Positions 1-12,146 are shown, counted from the stretch's first letter. The stretch: 64,000 nucleotides of DNA from Apostichopus japonicus (GCF_037975245.1 NC_092568.1:25031501-25095500), one strand, 5' to 3'. Program-made: numbers and translations. The notes: generated by a model not told the origin, from the sequence alone.

Positions 1-1388
1 AAGTGTTTGTATATGCTACTAACATGTGCTTTTAGTAATGCGACTTTTAGTACATAGAGACAGACTTGATTTCAAACATTGATCGAAATATTTTAAGACA
101 TTCTTTATAGCAGAGCATTCCTCATATCCTCAATAGGACAGTGTAACAGTTGCGTAGCCATATATGCCATATATACATGAGTGTTTAGCGTATATTGTTC
201 GATACGAAAAGTACAAAGATGACAAGTTTGTCTAACTCTGGACATTAAAGGATGGAGTTCGGTACAGAATTTATATTTGTTATGTTGTAATGGTCTATAA
301 CACACTGCTATCAGTCTAGGTTGTATTTCTATGACATTTTTAATTTTTTGAGAAAATAACCCTTTAAATAAATGAGGTTCATTAATTAAAGTTTTTACTA
401 AATAAAGTGACTGGACTATTTAGTCTAACACACAAACCATTAATCAGTTCCTCAGATGCAACATAACACTCCATTGGAGAACATAAGAGTTGTATACATA
501 GCCTTAAATAACACGGTTAATACAATACATTTTAAATTTCTCAAGGAAAATTGGGTTGAATGCATCCAAGGGTGCTATGGTGTTTATTTGAAGTTCAAAG
601 AATATGCCTGGATTGAATTATTAGATAATATAAAACAATTAATAAACAATAATAGCATAGCCTGCACTGATGGGTCGATGTCATCATCTCTTATAGCCTT
701 AAAGGAGCATTTCAGAGACAATGCATATTTAAAATAGAATATATTGAAAACCTCAATAGCTATTTTATCATACCAACACTCAATTTTTTTTTAAATCATT
801 TAACTTTCCAATTACAGAGATGCAGCTGAAACCTATTTATCTGTTTCGTACCACCAAAATGATCTTTCTAATCCCGATTTGGCTGTTTCCATTTCAATGT
901 TGCCCTCAATTGTTTCTCCTCTACTCCCTAGTCTTTCCCTCCTTTTATATTTATATATTTTACTGAATACGTAAGCCTTTCATAGCCCCTTATCCCACCC
1001 CCACGACCCCAGTAACTTTTGATTTCTCAGTAATTTTCTTTTAAATTCTCTGTCAATGTTCACTTTTTCATGCGTGAGTCTACTGAGCATTAGTATACGT
1101 GGTTGACTTGTATTATGGTAGATCATAGCGTGGGTATAGGTTGTAGAAAGGTAGAGGGATTAGAAGGTAAAAAAACCTCTTAATTTATCACTAAATTCAT
1201 GACATATATATATTAACCAACAGGACTTGGCATTAGCTCGTGCATCACGTGAGCGTTATTCATGAAAGGGTCTTTTCTCTTTATATGACTTCTTCAATGT
1301 TTAAATTTTGGATAGAAAAATGATAGAAAATAGACTCCTGCAGCACCGCATATTATAATACAATTTCTTTTCTTTTCTTTCTCTATAG
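1..1388. other. Upstream flank of the first FABP-like gene
   Basis: AT-rich sequence without a recognisable gene apart from one unassigned ORF at 456-737. If gene 1 follows the layout of its paralogues, its non-coding first exon lies 1.6-2.4 kb upstream of the ATG, which is at or beyond the left edge. I saw no convincing first exon here. A CACGTG E-box occurs near 1248. Confidence 0.5.
456..737 (+). CDS. Unassigned 93-residue ORF
   Basis: An ATG-initiated reading frame of 93 codons preceded by a pyrimidine-AG stretch that resembles a splice acceptor (about 447-455). The translation is rich in Asn, Leu and Ile, has no signal peptide and no membrane segment, and matches no family I recognise. 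An in-frame stop lies just upstream, at 441-443. It may be a decayed exon or a chance frame in AT-rich DNA. I list it only because it is the longest open stretch in the left flank. Confidence 0.15.
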   Translation: MQHNTPLENIRVVYIALNNTVNTIHFKFLKENWVECIQGCYGVYLKFKEYAWIELLDNIKQLINNNSIACTDGSMSSSLIALKEHFRDNAYLK

Positions 1389-1409
1389 ATTCACTCATAT
1401 ACATCAAAT
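1389..1409 (+). promoter_or_regulatory. 5' UTR part of coding exon after splice acceptor, gene 1
   Basis: A TTTTCTTTTCTTTCTCTATAG acceptor-like tract ends at 1388, and the exon then starts 21 bases before the ATG. The same arrangement occurs in all seven paralogues. Confidence 0.65.
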
Positions 1410-1796
1410 ATGGCATTCACCGGCAATTGGAAAGTTTCTAACTTCGAGGAGGAGAAGTTGAACAAGGCACTTGATGCCTTCGGCATCCCAGCGTCTGAAA
1501 GAGACCGTAACATGGTCTTGAAGGCAGCTGTAGATATCAAGCAAGATGGCGACAGTTTCACCATGAACGCAACTGGGGGACTTGGCAAGCACGGAACCCA
1601 CACTTTCAAAGTTGGTGACTCCATCGAAGGAGCATTATTCGGCAAGAAGTACCAGGGTACGACCTCCTGGAACGGTGACAAGGTGGTTTTCAAGGGCAAG
1701 TCTGGAATGGTTCTCACCCGTTCGATTGAGGGCAGCAACATGATTTACACCATCGAGTACGGCGGCAATGGTGGTAGAATCGTCTTCAGCAAGTAG
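1410..1796 (+). CDS. FABP-like protein, gene 1 (divergent plus-strand member)
   Basis: Encodes 128 residues of the intracellular lipid-binding (FABP/calycin) type, a ten-stranded beta-barrel that carries fatty acids or other hydrophobic ligands in the cytosol. The N-terminus has the G-x-W motif of the family (residues 5-7), then the helix-turn-helix lid ending in DAFGI. The centre carries IKQDGDSF, and the FKGKSGMVLTRSIEG stretch near the C-terminus aligns with FABP strands H-I, including the arginine that usually contacts the ligand carboxylate. There is no signal peptide. The whole protein lies in one exon. A pyrimidine tract and AG acceptor end at 1388, 21 bases before the ATG, so an intron interrupts the 5' UTR. 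It differs from genes 2-6 by two extra residues in the lid and many substitutions. It has the family fold, but the ligand is unknown. Confidence 0.85.
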   Translation: MAFTGNWKVSNFEEEKLNKALDAFGIPASERDRNMVLKAAVDIKQDGDSFTMNATGGLGKHGTHTFKVGDSIEGALFGKKYQGTTSWNGDKVVFKGKSGMVLTRSIEGSNMIYTIEYGGNGGRIVFSK

Positions 1797-1995
1797 ACTA
1801 TGTTATACAGATCACCGTGTACTGATGTTTAGTGATATCATATAGGATGTGACGTGAACTACTTGATCAAGTCGATTTTCATCACTACAGGTGTTAAATT
1901 ACTATCTTTTCAGTTGTAAACGATGGGTATATAAAGAATGTTGTTTGGTAAAATCATAAAGATCTATATGTGTACCTGAATGGGTAGTTAATTGA

Positions 1996-2001
1996 AATAA
2001 A
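1996..2001 (+). terminator. Polyadenylation signal AATAAA, gene 1
   Basis: AATAAA lies 200 bases after the stop codon and is followed about 20 bases later by an A-run at 2020-2029, a plausible cleavage region. Confidence 0.55.
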
Positions 2002-2029
2002 CACTATTCATCGTCTGCAAAAAAAAAAT

Positions 2030-4500
2030 ATTCAGATTTTGTTTGCGTTGGTGTCTATCTTAATGATGTATCCGTAGTATACAATAAACCAAAATTTAAT
2101 GAGTTAATGGAACAAAACAAACCTAAGCATCATCTTTTTGCCGATTTGATTAGAGAGTTCTATGATAAACAGTTCCTACAAATATCGCAGGAAAAACTAA
2201 ACAATTCAATCAAGGTGGCTAGATGACGTCATGTTTTTAGACTTGCTCAGAGTAGTCATTCCTGTGTGTGAAGGGACATTTCAAACAGCGATTTCTCCCA
2301 ATATCGCAACAACAGTTTCCTTAAACTGTCGTGTTCACTACAAGTAACTCTATCACATAAACCAATAATGATGGTTAGGACTGCGTCTCATTTCATTTCG
2401 TATTACCGACCGCGATGGTCCACAGTTTTTCAACACGTCCGTACCCCGCCAGAGATCAAACGTTACATTCGGCAATTTGAGAGTCACTAGAAGACGATTC
2501 ACAGCTTCTTCTCATGCGAGTTTTAGCCGATTTCCATACATACCTTCCTCAGATTGTGGGAAGTAGTAAATTATAAACCTTAAAGTGGTTAATTTCAAAT
2601 AGTCTATGTTGATAGTTCGGCTACTGAACAAAAAAAAAATCATAAAAGTGATGTGATCAGTGATAAAAACAGTCCTATAAGTATAATGCAACTAATTGAG
2701 AAAAATTAGTAACAATAATAATCACATATGGTCAACTGACGTTTACGCCTCTTGTTATCGTAAACTCAGAGCACTTTATTTCATGCACCAAGGAGTTATT
2801 GAAGCAGAAAGCACCATCTAAGTTTGATCTATCTGTCCCGGGTGGACTCCCAGACCCCCACCCCACCTAAAACAGAGCCGCATTCACCCACCCCAAAACC
2901 ACACCCCTCATAGAAGAAGAAATTGATTCGCCTACATCACGTCCGTAAAGGTTCATGCCCAGACAAAAATCAGACGGGAAACTTTTGGAATTTGTGTGTT
3001 AAGGTATTTGTAAGCGTGTTTGGGATTTCCATATAGCCTAATACAACTGGAATATATCAACACGATAGCCGAGTCAAGGTGCTGAACACACAACAAAGTT
3101 TGTGTACGATAGAAGAACAAAACAAACAGTTCGGAAACGTTTCCATTATGTACAGTATTTTGGTCGGGGCCGGATTAACACTAGGCTAATAAGGTTATAG
3201 CGTTAGGCCCTTCATAGAACCTTCGATGTTAAGAGACATTCATGGAAATGAGAGGTTTTCTAGGTATGGTCAATTTTGCCTACTTGCATTAATAGGTTTT
3301 CTTATATGTGCAAAATAAAGAACGAAAATGATTCGAGGCATGGTTTTACCCTGGTGAGTACTAAGAGTAAAATTCTCACGTTATGAACTTTGATGATATC
3401 ATTCATGAGTTTGCTATAGCCCAATCCAGGAATATGCAAAGTTGGGTTTAAAAATGTCAATACATGTATGTAGACTAGACTGTTGTAGTCTTGCTCTACA
3501 ATAATATAAACCCACATCTGTCAAATTGTCATGGTTTGTGTGCTTCATGTAGGCCTATATGCTATTACGGATAAAGACTTTGTGTTGCATAAAGTTATAT
3601 GACTTTCCTTCCCATTAAAGCTATAGGCCCTTCACACACTTAATTTGAGCCTGATTTCTGATGACAGTAACATGGAATATTTTTCCCTGTATGGAATCCT
3701 TGTAACAGTTCGAAGTGCAAAACATGTTGCATGATGTCATATGTCATATACTCACTGCATTCTAGCATCAGAACTAACCAAACTTGAAGGACCAACTGAC
3801 AGCAGCAGATATTCAAAATGTGGTAATATTCTGAATACCTATAATAATGACATCTTTAAATATTTCTTATCTCATCAATTCCAGTAAAAAAGTGTTATGA
3901 TTATATTCCTTTCTTTTTACTTCCTTGTTGTAATTTATGAGGTGGGTTGGGGTGGGGTGGGTGGGAATGGGTGGGGAGGTTTCCTTTCAGAGTGGGAGGG
4001 AACGCTTTCGAAATAATAAGATGTATACTGAGACCTACCTGGGCCGGTCACCGGGCATCACATGACATGAGGGGGGGGGGGAGGGCAAAATCAACAACTT
4101 CATGGAAAATAATTTAGATTGACCGACCGTTAACCGAGAAAGGTTACTATGCTTCTGGTATCGTAATTCTGTCTCAGCTTGTTGACATAGCTTATCGGGT
4201 TCTAGTGTATGTAAATATGTTATACACACTCTTATACATGATAACACTTTAGGAGTCTTACTGTGTCATAGTGTGCAATGGGATATACAGACACACGTTG
4301 AGGTAATAATAACATCGATATAACTCTCAAAATATTCTTATATTCTTGTGTGACTAACATTTTCAAACTCAATTTGTATTAATGCAAGAAAAAATGCAGA
4401 GAAAAGAAAGAGAGTGACGCAAAGCAAAAAATATCACATTTCGTGTAAAATAGAAAGAAAGAAGGACGCACCTTCTTGTCAATGAAGTAATTAAGTACAA
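2030..4500. other. Intergenic, genes 1 to 2
   Basis: No gene, RNA or mobile element recognised. Simple features are a G-rich stretch at 3940-3985 and a poly-G run near 4071-4083. Confidence 0.5.
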
Positions 4501-4501
4501 C

Positions 4502-4630
4502 TTGAATTTTATCTTGGAATAAATCTTCTCTTATAGGCTGCTAATATGTGCAGAAATTTAGATGTCCATCTAAATTTCTGCACATATTAGCAGCCTATAA
4601 GAGAAGATTTTATTCCAAGATAAAATTCAA
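4502..4630. repeat. Near-perfect 63-bp palindrome with 2-bp centre
   Basis: Bases 4502-4564 are repeated in inverted form at 4567-4630 with a single extra T in the right arm and a spacer of only two bases. The arms can form a 63-bp hairpin. The loop is too short for a microRNA precursor. It could be a real foldback insertion, or an assembly or sequencing artefact in which one strand is joined to its own complement. Confidence 0.9.
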
Positions 4631-5109
4631 TTTCTCTGATATTTGTCAATATTTAAAAAAACAAAATCTTAAACAAGGAAAAGAAAAACAAAACAAAACA
4701 GGAAAGGAAAGGATTGAAATAATGTTCTTCACCTTAAGATCAGTTTCCAAGAAATGACACATCTGATATCTGAGGGAACTCTTCATACATCTGTAATATA
4801 TCCATTAAAGTTTAAAGTGTGCAATTTTCTTGCATTTATGGACCAATATATAAAGCTATTTGTAACGTTGGGACACGCAGACATCTAGATATCATGTCAT
4901 CACATGCACAAGGTTCTGTTATGATGCATCTTATACTACTAAGCAGTACATTGCTACATCCATGTGGGTGCCTACACTATATGTTTCAAATTATCAATCT
5001 CTCATGTTACACCATTCAGGTATGGTATCTACCATTCGCCCAATACTTGTGTATAACGTATATATTGCACAGATGTCTACCGTATACTATGTTTCACCAT
5101 ACATGTTGT

Positions 5110-5254
5110 ACCATGTTTCACCATATCATGGTACACTATGTTTCACCTTACATGGTGTACCATGTTTCCCCAAACATGGTACACTATGTATCACCACACA
5201 TGGTGTACCATGTTTCACCAAACATGGTGTATGATGTTTCACAATAAAAAGTGT
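5110..5254. repeat. Tandem repeat, 48-49-bp units (3 copies)
   Basis: Units start at 5110, 5159 and 5207, each opening with ACCATGTTTC and closing with GTGT. Each unit is itself made of two similar halves of opposite orientation (ACCATG...CATGGT). The array runs directly into the 74-bp array, and the ORFs seen here are by-products of the repeat. Confidence 0.8.
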
Positions 5255-5745
5255 AGCATGCTCCCACATGCTAATATTTAACCATATTACAGCAAACATT
5301 GGACACCAAGTATCACCATACATAGTGTAGCATGCTACAACATGCTAGTATCTAACCATATCACACCAAACATGGGATACCCAGTGTCACAATACATAGT
5401 GTAGCATGCTCCAACATGCTAGTATCTAACCATATCACATCAAACATGGGATACCAAGTATCACAATACATAGTGTAGCATGCTCCAACATGCTAGTATC
5501 TAACCATATCACATCAAACATGGGATACCAAGTATCACCATACATAGTGTAACATGCTCCAACATGCTAGTATCTAACCATATTACAGCAAACATTGGAC
5601 ACCAAGTATCACCATACATAGTGTAGCATGCTCCAACATGCTAGTATCTAACCATATAACACGAAACATGGGATACCAAGTATCATAATAAATAGTGTAG
5701 CATGCTACAACAGGCTAGTATCTAACCATATTACAGCATATATGT
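5251..5745. repeat. Tandem array, 74-bp units (about 6.5 copies)
   Basis: The marker GTGTAG/AGCATGCT recurs at 5251, 5325, 5399, 5473, 5547, 5621 and 5695, a strict 74-bp period without indels. Copies differ by a few substitutions, and the last copy loses similarity after about 5740. It resembles a short satellite. It is not a CRISPR array: units are contiguous with no unique spacers. Confidence 0.9.
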
Positions 5746-5768
5746 GATGTTGCTACGTCACACCACAT

Positions 5769-6204
5769 TCCTGTACCATGTCAACCGTAATAAACTAGTA
5801 TGTTTTTACTAAAACCTGGAAATATAGACAATTCATGAAAAACAGCAGTGGCGAGATTAGGAGATTATTATATTGTTTACACACATCAGAGTACCAAATC
5901 CTTGCAGTTATATATACCAGGTATACTGAAAACAACACTGACCAGCTCTCTCAATGACCGTCACTGTTTTCCCTTATAAATCAAGAACAACTAGATAGGT
6001 TACTAAGGCTAAATGGATTTAGTTCGAAATCGTGCTGTTTGCTGATCACAGTAATCATCACTTCATCTAAAGACTGTCAACAGTCTCCTTATAGGCTCAG
6101 CCTAACTGTTCTGTATATTTACTAGTAATAAATGGGAACAAACTCAAGTAGATTTCCTTGTATAAACAAATCATCATAAAACAGATTCATCATGTATGGG
6201 CTTC
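5769..6204. other. Intergenic stretch before the gene 2 promoter candidate
   Basis: No feature recognised. Confidence 0.4.
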
Positions 6205-6292
6205 CAATAGTAAAAACAATTCTTTGAAGCCCCTCCCTCTTTGCCATTTGTCTATAATCTTGAACAAGAGAAGTACAAAAATCATTTAAATA
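6205..6292 (+). promoter_or_regulatory. Candidate promoter, FABP-like gene 2
   Basis: Contains a CCAAT (about 6204), the GCCCCTCCC box shared with genes 3 and 5 (from 6229), and a TTTAAAT TATA-like element at 6285. The distance from GC box to TATA-like site (about 56) is longer than the 32-34 seen in genes 3 and 5, so this is less certain than those. Confidence 0.35.
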
Positions 6293-6314
6293 GAGCGATT
6301 TTTGGTTACAATCT

Positions 6315-6397
6315 TCCTCTGTCTTTCTTCCGATCGGACAAGCCACATCTATTAGATAATCATCTTTGTTCATACTGTGTTCATTTCTGCACCTCAC
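6315..6397 (+). other. Candidate non-coding first exon, FABP-like gene 2
   Basis: Ends at a CAC|GTAAGT donor (intron from 6398), 1.88 kb before the gene 2 ATG, matching the 1.6-2.4 kb seen for genes 3-6. The start is estimated from the TATA-like site. A minus-strand ORF across 6122-6409 is not supported by anything else. Confidence 0.35.
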
Positions 6398-8260
6398 GTA
6401 AGTTAACAATTTTTAGTTGGCTTTTCTTGTGCTCAATTGATTTTTTTTTATTCAAATTTAAAATATTTTCAACGTCGTCGCAATATGGAAATATCATGGT
6501 TTTCTTTTTCACATTTAATTTCAATTATTTATTTGTATTTTTCGTTTGATTTATAATGCTTTATAATCAAATACAATGATTAAGTTGTTATCAGCTACTA
6601 ATTTGGGTTATCTCGCTACCAAATTGACACACTTCGCTTTATGCCTCGCAGGTCATTGTGTGTAGCACTGTTGATGGAAATTCTCTCTAACATGATGATA
6701 ATTCAAAAGTTTGTGTCACCATTTCTTTGCCGTTTTTTTATTATTAATGTGATTAACATTTTAATTATATATACTCGGGTAGGCTACGTATAATTGTTGT
6801 AAATGTTTATTTTTTGATATTTTTTGTTATTTCACTCCGTATAAGCAAATGTTAACAGCGTACTGACTTTGGTCAGTTCATTTTGTAAACAACGGATTTG
6901 GCTAAAACGGGATTCGGAGAGGTGTCGTGAGGAAGGCCCTACGAACTGAAAAGATATATCCCTAAGTAGGATCTGGTGTTGAGGGAGGGGGAGGGGTAAT
7001 TATAAATGTTGCAACTTGCTAACATTTTTTTTTACGGGATTTCGTTAATTTTTTTTTTAATTTTATGATTTCTGCAGATGAACATGACCAAAAATCAGAT
7101 ACATTTTAAGAAATATATTGAGTAAGTCCCTCCCTACCCTCTAATATCAATAGAAGTGAAGGAGGGCTATAGCAAATGGAGCAAAATAATCAATCGAAAA
7201 AACTTTGGAAATACATAAAAGTAAAACTTTTAAGAAATATTTAGTTAAATTTAAAGAATAATTAATTTACCTAAAATGATAATCATACAAAACAAAAGCA
7301 AAACAAATTGAACTTTTTAAGATCGCAAACAACATCACTTGTCTATAGCTTTGTCCAGCGGCTTAGTACAATGGATATATACGTAATATATGTTTTTCGA
7401 GAACTAAAGAAAAGAATTCCAGTTCTTGTAAAGCGAAATTTCTTTTAATTTTGGTTCAAAAATAGTACTTAGTAATTAATAAATGTAATTCAAACCCAAA
7501 GCATCTCGAATAAATAATTCGTAGTATGTTTTGATAAGTCATACAGTGTCCTGAATTGTCTGAAGTAGACTTGTTTAAAGGGGCTTTCTTTTTTATGCGG
7601 AATCTTCACATTTTTCTTAGAAGGAAGTTGCGAAGGAGGAAACTATTTTAATATACAGCCTTGACTCTTTAAGTTCCTTACATTAACATTTCTCATAATG
7701 TAATAATTATATATTGATTGCTGTTGTACTTATAGTTGCATATGTCATAATGAAGCTGCAGTTTCTCTCGAAAGTTTCTATCTGCATTTCACCGTGGCGT
7801 TATAATTTGTATTTGTGGTAACGTTGGTAACGACATTCGAAAAACAAACCCGAATCAACAGATCCGGCAATTGATTGTACGTTATCTGTAAGCAAATATT
7901 CATAAATGTCAAGCTTTTGTGAATACATTAAACTATGACAAACGACCTTAACCCAACGTTTCGATTGTCACCGCATAATTAAACATGGAAAAGGTTTATA
8001 TGACTCCATCCTGTATGGCAGATCGTATCACCTTAGTAAAGTTAGAAAAAAATCAATATTTCAATCTAAATACTGTACTTATCGGAGTTTGAAAGCTTAA
8101 CCAAACACAAAGAGAAGGCATGGGGCGGTATATGGCATGAAAACAAAACTAACGTGGACACCTTGCCAACTTATCACTGATCTACAATCGACCATTTCAT
8201 TATCTGCGTGACTAAACTTTGGTTATACACCTATCTTTCGCAATTTTCATTTTTCTACAG
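6398..8260 (+). other. Probable 5' UTR intron of gene 2
   Basis: AT-rich, without gene or repeat that I recognise. It ends at a TTTTTCTACAG acceptor at 8260. Confidence 0.35.
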
Positions 8261-8276
8261 GCTTAATTGAATCATC

Positions 8277-8657
8277 ATGGCTTTCAGCGGCAAATGGACT
8301 GTCTCAAGCTTCGAGGGACTCAACGATGTTCTGGACGCCTTCGGTGTTGCTGCTGACAAGAGGGACCCTACCAAACTCCAGGGTGGTTCAGTCGAGATCA
8401 AACAAGATGGCGATAACTTCACCTTCACAACCACAGGTGGACTGGGCAAGGCAGGAACACATACCATGACTGTTGGTGGACCATCAGAGGGAGAGCTCTT
8501 CGGCAAGGCCTACAGTGGAACCACCTCATGGGAGGGTGACGCCGTAGTCTTTAAAGGCAAATCTGGTGTTGGACTGAAGAGGTCGGTAGAGGGAGGCAAG
8601 TTGGTCTACACCATCGAGTTTGGAGGAAAGACCGGAAAGGTGTTCCTTTCCAAATAA
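8277..8657 (+). CDS. FABP-like protein, gene 2
   Basis: A 126-residue FABP-like carrier in one exon, starting 16 bases after a TTTTTCTACAG acceptor (8260). G-K-W at residues 5-7, the lid ending DAFGV, VEIKQDGDNF at about 40-49, and the TTSWEGDAVVFKGK strand pair identify the intracellular lipid-binding fold. The carboxylate-binding arginine of strand H is kept (LKRSVEGG). The usual C-terminal Arg-x-Tyr pair appears as Lys-x-Phe (GKVF). There is no signal peptide, so it is cytosolic. It is intermediate between the two subtypes of genes 3/5 and 4/6: DVLDAFGV as in 4/6, FLSK C-terminus as in 3/5. It may be closest to the ancestor of the duplicated block. The ligand is unknown. Confidence 0.87.
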   Translation: MAFSGKWTVSSFEGLNDVLDAFGVAADKRDPTKLQGGSVEIKQDGDNFTFTTTGGLGKAGTHTMTVGGPSEGELFGKAYSGTTSWEGDAVVFKGKSGVGLKRSVEGGKLVYTIEFGGKTGKVFLSK

Positions 8658-10765
8658 ACTGACATTTTGAAGTGAATCGTGGCTCTTAATTAATACAGTA
8701 TGAAATTGAACTTCATTGATGTTAAAAACAAATTGTAGAAAGTATTGCTTGTACCGGAGCACAGTTCTGGATGATCTAATAGACGAATGAAACATGCGGC
8801 AACGGGACCCCAAGGTCCAGGGACCTCCGATAACAACGCCAATCAAAAACAAACATACCAAACCTTAATTTTGGGTTATTCCTGCAAATCCTTATTAAGT
8901 TTGAATGGGACAGGTAAACATATGAAGCCTTGTGGGTTCAGTGGTGGTTTGTGCTAATACAGTATGAAATAATTTGCGAAGTTATGTTTCTCTCAAGACA
9001 GGCTTCTAGTACATAAAATATGAAGAAGATGAAAATATAATATTAAAATTTAATGTAAATAGAAACAAAAATGTGTGTCTCTCTTCTTTTGTCGGTTTGT
9101 CTTTTGAGATTTTATGCTCATAAATTGAAGGTAAATATAACATCATTTCATGTGGAAGTTTTATGTATTGATGTACTCATAGACATGTGTTGTGAGCCCC
9201 CCCCCCCTGCCTCGATGTGAGACTTGGAACCAGCCCTATTTAACTCATCAGAAAAATATGCCCCTCCCGCACCCCACCCGTCCCGACTCTATATGACTCC
9301 AACTGACAAATGAGTGATGAGATGTTTGATGTTAATCTATATGGAATGAAAATATTAATTGAATTGTGCGGGCCTATATATACTACGTATATTGATCAAT
9401 GAATGACAAAATGATGTATGTATATACGTAATATCAAGTATGGGCTACGCAGGGGAATGGGATGGGACTAGGGATGAAGGGGAAGCAGTATAGGGGACTG
9501 CATTGACTGCGCAATTGATATGGTATACAAAAGGATAATACAACTAATACAAACATTAAAATCCTTTCAATATTACAACAAAACAAGAAGACCTAACATA
9601 TATGTTAGCGGAACCAATAATCAATAACTCGTGGGACGAGGAGGGTGGGGGGGGGGAGGGGTAGTGAGAAATGCTGCTGTTCAGTTTCTAACTTTGCAAT
9701 TTTTTTCACAAACTCCACTCCACCCCTCCTCTTCCCTTCCTCTGCAGGATTGCTCTCATGACAGGCGCGATTTGTGAGAATGTGGGCTTCAAAGTTCAAA
9801 GAATGGCCAGTTTGATGATAATTTATTCATATATATTTCACAGTTTATTTCTTGAGAATATATTAAGAGAGGCAAATGAACGAGTTGCAGGAAGTGTGTG
9901 GGATATGGGGGTTTGGGTAGGCGGTGGGGTAGGCAGTGGGGTAGGGATACAAATACACATAGTTATGAAACATTGTTTCTTAGACAGTGGGTATACAGTA
10001 CCAGTCACCAGTCGCTTCGTCAGCTGTTATGCTCCTTAAAGCTCAGAATGGTACATGGATGGACAGCATGATATTCACAGTATATACGTAACACAAATCT
10101 GCTCACCATCTTTGGCAGTATAGGCACATTTGACTGGATTTTCGCAATTTGTGGTAGATCCCACACATAATCATGCAATGTATATATGGGTCCAATATTG
10201 GCCGACTATGAACTCGATCAATCTGCGTCCGAGTGTCCGGCATGACAGAATTGTCAAGTAACGACGATAATTATCATTTTAATTTTTTGACATATAACTA
10301 AAGGTGACCAGTATTCCCCAGAAAATTGACAAACTTTTCCCAATTTAAAATACTTTTCATGAGGTCCCAATTTGTTCTTTTCAGAAAATGAAGCTTGTTA
10401 TAAACAATTTGATATACACAGTGAACGAGTAATCATGTTTCTTTATTAATTGATTAATTTTCTTTTGGTTGGATAGGGTGGAGGGGGGGGGGGTCAAATG
10501 GCCTTAAAGAATTATAGCATGGTTGGATCTGTTTCATTGCGATTTGGAAATACGTGTGAGATTTAGATTTTAGATATACCTATAAAGGGGCTAACCAACG
10601 AACACTGCTCTAAGCAAAAACAAAACCAACTCCCCACCCACCCAGAAAACAAATAAATAAATAGAAATTACTATAATGAAAAATATTGTGATTTTACCAT
10701 ACAAGTAGGAAGCGAGTATATGAGACCTATGCACGCTAACGAAACATTTAATCACAATTTAATCA

Positions 10766-10945
10766 CCAGCTATAGAGGGATGTATACCATAGGTGTAACA
10801 TGATGTATAACATAGGTATGATGTATAACATAGGTAACATTGCATCAGGACTATACATACGTTAAGGAAAGTTTAATTCATTCACCAGCTATAGAGGGAT
10901 GTCTAACATAGGTATAACATGATGTATGACATAGGTAAACATGTT
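10766..10945. repeat. Tandem duplication, period about 117 bp
   Basis: CACCAGCTATAGAGGGATGT occurs at about 10765 and again about 117 bp later. Between and after the copies there are several short ATGTATAACATAGGT iterations, giving a small nested minisatellite. Confidence 0.7.
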
Positions 10946-11407
10946 AATCAAGATCAGTATAATATCTGACATTAATAAATGATGTCGTGATGTATTTGTT
11001 AACCGACTGATTGTTTAATAATTATAATAGTCTATTATCACTGGATCATCTTGGTCACGTTCTGTGTCAGACAGCGATCGATGGTGCTTACACTTCAGAT
11101 GTTATGAAGCTGAGAACGCTGGACAGTAAACACATAAAAAATGGATAGATGGGTAGTCTGTGTTCACATAACGTACTGTTTCATGCACAGATTACAGTAA
11201 CATCAACACAAAACATTCGTCGCTGGTCGACGAATAACTGTCAAGTTTCAATTTACCGACAGGACTCTGTGGACCGATGACGTATACGACAGAGGACATT
11301 TTTCTGAATTCATGGGCACCCTCTCCTCCGAGACACCATCAATGTGCCCGTCCCTATCCTCCCGTCACTCACAGTCACTAACATTACTTACATCATATAA
11401 GTGCCGG

Positions 11408-11431
11408 TTAATAATAATAATAATAATAATT
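11408..11431. repeat. (TAA)n microsatellite
   Basis: About eight uninterrupted TAA triplets. Confidence 0.9.
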
Positions 11432-12045
11432 GGAAAATCAGTTTTGATGCCGAAACCAAAAAGCCAAGATATGTAACATCTCATTAAAATTTCCTATGTT
11501 TTAGACTTCATTCCTCCCGACCAACAGCCCCCACCCTTGCCGACGGTCTTCTCCCTGGTATAACAAGTTTTTCTGACTGTTCCATCCCTATTAAATTATA
11601 CCAACAAACATTCACAGATGGAAGGAGTGCGTGTAAATTCTACTGAGAAAAGTAGCAAGTTCTCAACGAAAGAGAGGCATAAAGAATTAAGGTTTTGCAG
11701 ACCCACAACTGACTATATTAAAATAAAATTATTACTCTCTATAAAGTATAATTAAACAAACCAATTTAGGGATCAATACTATGTCTGTTACTTCAGAGCA
11801 TTTGTCCATTGTATTACATACTGTAACCTCAAAAGGACCCACCCAACTAGTATACATGTTCAATATAAGGACTGACGTGCAAAGGTTACTGTGGCAGAGA
11901 TTCCCTATAGACGTTCCAATCTCTTGGCTGTTTATTTTAGCGATCCGTCTGAGATCATAATGAAGTAAACAATTAAATTATAATTATAACACACAGAGAG
12001 ATGAAAATCCTTGTGTTAACATTTTATATCCTTGAAAATTAAAAC

Positions 12046-12146
12046 CTGACCAATCAAAAAACAATTAGTAACAATTCCTACGAATCAGGGAACATTTAGT
12101 TAAGGCCCCTCCCACTAAATTGTTGCAGGAAAAAGTAATTTAAATG
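12046..12146 (+). promoter_or_regulatory. Promoter of FABP-like gene 3
   Basis: GACCAATCA at 12048, GGCCCCTCCC at 12104-12113 (GC/KLF-type box) and a TTTAAAT TATA-like site at 12139. The gene 5 promoter has the same GCCCCTCCC box followed by an AAATTG at nearly the same spacing to its TATA-like site (32-34 bp), which marks the two as copies. Factor identities are inferred from the motifs only. Confidence 0.6.

Larger units (their letters stand above)
8700..12045. other. Intergenic, genes 2 to 3
   Basis: Contains a local duplication at 10766-10945, a (TAA)n tract and G/C homopolymers (9197-9207, 9645-9660, 10481-10492). No further gene recognised. Short ORFs around 9605-10039 overlap G-rich tracts and look fortuitous. 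Confidence 0.5.

Noticed and set aside
4502-4630. MicroRNA precursor from the 63-bp palindrome
   Set aside because: Loop of two bases and complete pairing over 63 bp do not fit a microRNA hairpin.
4819-5247. ORFs of 90-142 codons across the repeat region
   Set aside because: They arise from the 48-49-bp tandem repeat and have no homology; the histidine/tyrosine-rich translation follows the repeat period.
5251-5745. Possible CRISPR array
   Set aside because: Units are contiguous 74-bp copies without unique spacers, and the DNA is from an animal.
6122-6409. 95-codon minus-strand ORF
   Set aside because: It covers the candidate promoter and first exon of gene 2, lacks any recognised family and no further exon follows. 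Kept only as an alternative reading of that stretch.
8255-8506. Minus-strand ORFs beginning MPKSSPSDGPPTV, found opposite five of the FABP-like genes
   Set aside because: They are conserved only because the sense strand is conserved. Codon-position patterns favour the FABP frame, and they have no start context or splice signals of their own.
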